25,755 bases of DNA from Tubulinosema ratisbonensis (lineage: Eukaryota > Microsporidia > Tubulinosematidae), in contig RCSS01000157.1 in assembly GCA_004000155.1 (NCBI GenBank), positions 3,363 through 29,117 on the forward strand. Direction: 5' to 3'. A program made the position numbers and the translations under genes. The notes under the pieces were generated by a model, which had not been told where the DNA came from, searched no databases, and was given only the letters and a program-made list of their open reading frames with translations. Positions 25,301 to 25,755 of the stretch are shown in pieces (the stretch's first letter is position 1; each line of letters starts with the position of its first letter).

Positions 25301-25755
25301 AATTAATAAACAAATTTATAAAAAATAAAATTTAATTTAAAATTCTAATTAGTTCGTTTTTTAATTAAAGTTCAAACTTTTTTATAGAACCTAATAATAA
25401 AAATTGCTTGTTAATCTTATTTTCTTAAAATAAGTTAATTATTAAATTAAAAGTCAAATTTTTTTATATTGACTAGTAAAAAGTGTTTTTTTAAATCTTT
25501 AAAAATGTGCGTTTTTTTACTTTGTTAAATTTTACAAAAATTCTAAACATAAATTTCTTTGAAGATAAAAAAACTTTAGGTATATTATTTCTTATAGTAT
25601 TATTAAGATTTTTACTTTTGACAGAAAATAATTTCTTTATTTCAACTAATTATAATTGGGTTATTAGTATTGTTTTTATCAACATATTTTTAATTTAAGA
25701 AAATTTGAAGAAATTTTAAAAAATATAAAAATTTTTTACAAAACAGTTAGATTTT
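25301..25755. other. VMA2 upstream region
   Basis: A/T-rich. The open frame at 25507-25698 (63 codons, F/L/I/N-rich, starting MRFFTLLNF) looks like composition-driven noise. Nothing else seen up to the window end. Confidence 0.5.

Noticed and set aside
25507..25698. 63-codon plus-strand open frame at the window end
   Set aside because: Composition is almost only F, L, I, N, K and T as expected by chance in A/T-rich DNA. No motif, and the start lies in A/T-rich sequence without CCC or CCAAT box.

Overview
The window looks like nuclear DNA of a very A+T-rich microsporidian. The evidence is intron-free eukaryotic genes, proteins shortened relative to other eukaryotes, gaps between genes of only a few bases in the compact parts, and a CCC triplet directly or nearly directly upstream of several start codons (TAF6, importin beta, LSm4, UFD1, a membrane protein). 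That CCC signature is known from microsporidian promoters. The species cannot be named from sequence alone. Ambiguous bases (n) are scattered throughout; two in the V-ATPase gene fall at four-fold degenerate codon positions and do not change the protein.

Layout, left to right. 1-2.7 kb: a large minus-strand formin with a PTEN-like plus C2 front end. 2.7-3.4 kb: spacer with tandem repeats and a repeat fragment. 3.4-4.5 kb: TAF6. 4.5-5.4 kb: a full copy of a dispersed repeat and a decayed histone-fold-like fragment. 5.4-11.6 kb: the gene-dense core, with importin beta, a Bet1-like SNARE, an XPA/Rad14 repair protein, LSm4, an adaptor sigma chain, casein kinase 2 beta and UFD1. 11.6-13.2 kb: a broken Merlin (IS1016/ISXO2-type) DNA transposase relic and a repeat fragment. 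13.2-15.9 kb: a DH-PH (RhoGEF) protein with a possible degenerate RhoGAP tail. 15.9-20.6 kb: a gene-poor stretch with more dispersed repeats, one small possible secreted protein, an interleaved inverted repeat and a long A/T hairpin. 20.6-25.3 kb: a telobox-type Myb protein, tRNA-Phe(GAA), a multi-pass membrane protein, then a tight minus-strand run of V-ATPase subunit B, a Med18-like Mediator subunit and a shrunken SUMO-E1 Aos1-like protein.

Most genes are core housekeeping: transcription (TAF6, Med18-like), RNA processing (LSm4), nuclear import (importin beta), vesicle traffic (SNARE, sigma chain), protein turnover and modification (UFD1, Aos1-like), CK2 signalling, vacuolar acidification (VMA2) and Rho/actin polarity (formin, RhoGEF). 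There is no operon logic apart from close packing.

The most unusual material is a family of dispersed elements of about 220 bp (copies at 4651, 16229 and 18605; shorter ones at 3287, 12990 and 19894). They share an oligo-A 3' end, include copies lacking the 5' part, and carry an internal hairpin whose pairing is kept by compensatory changes between copies. This looks like an uncharacterised SINE-like or structured-RNA-derived retroposon.
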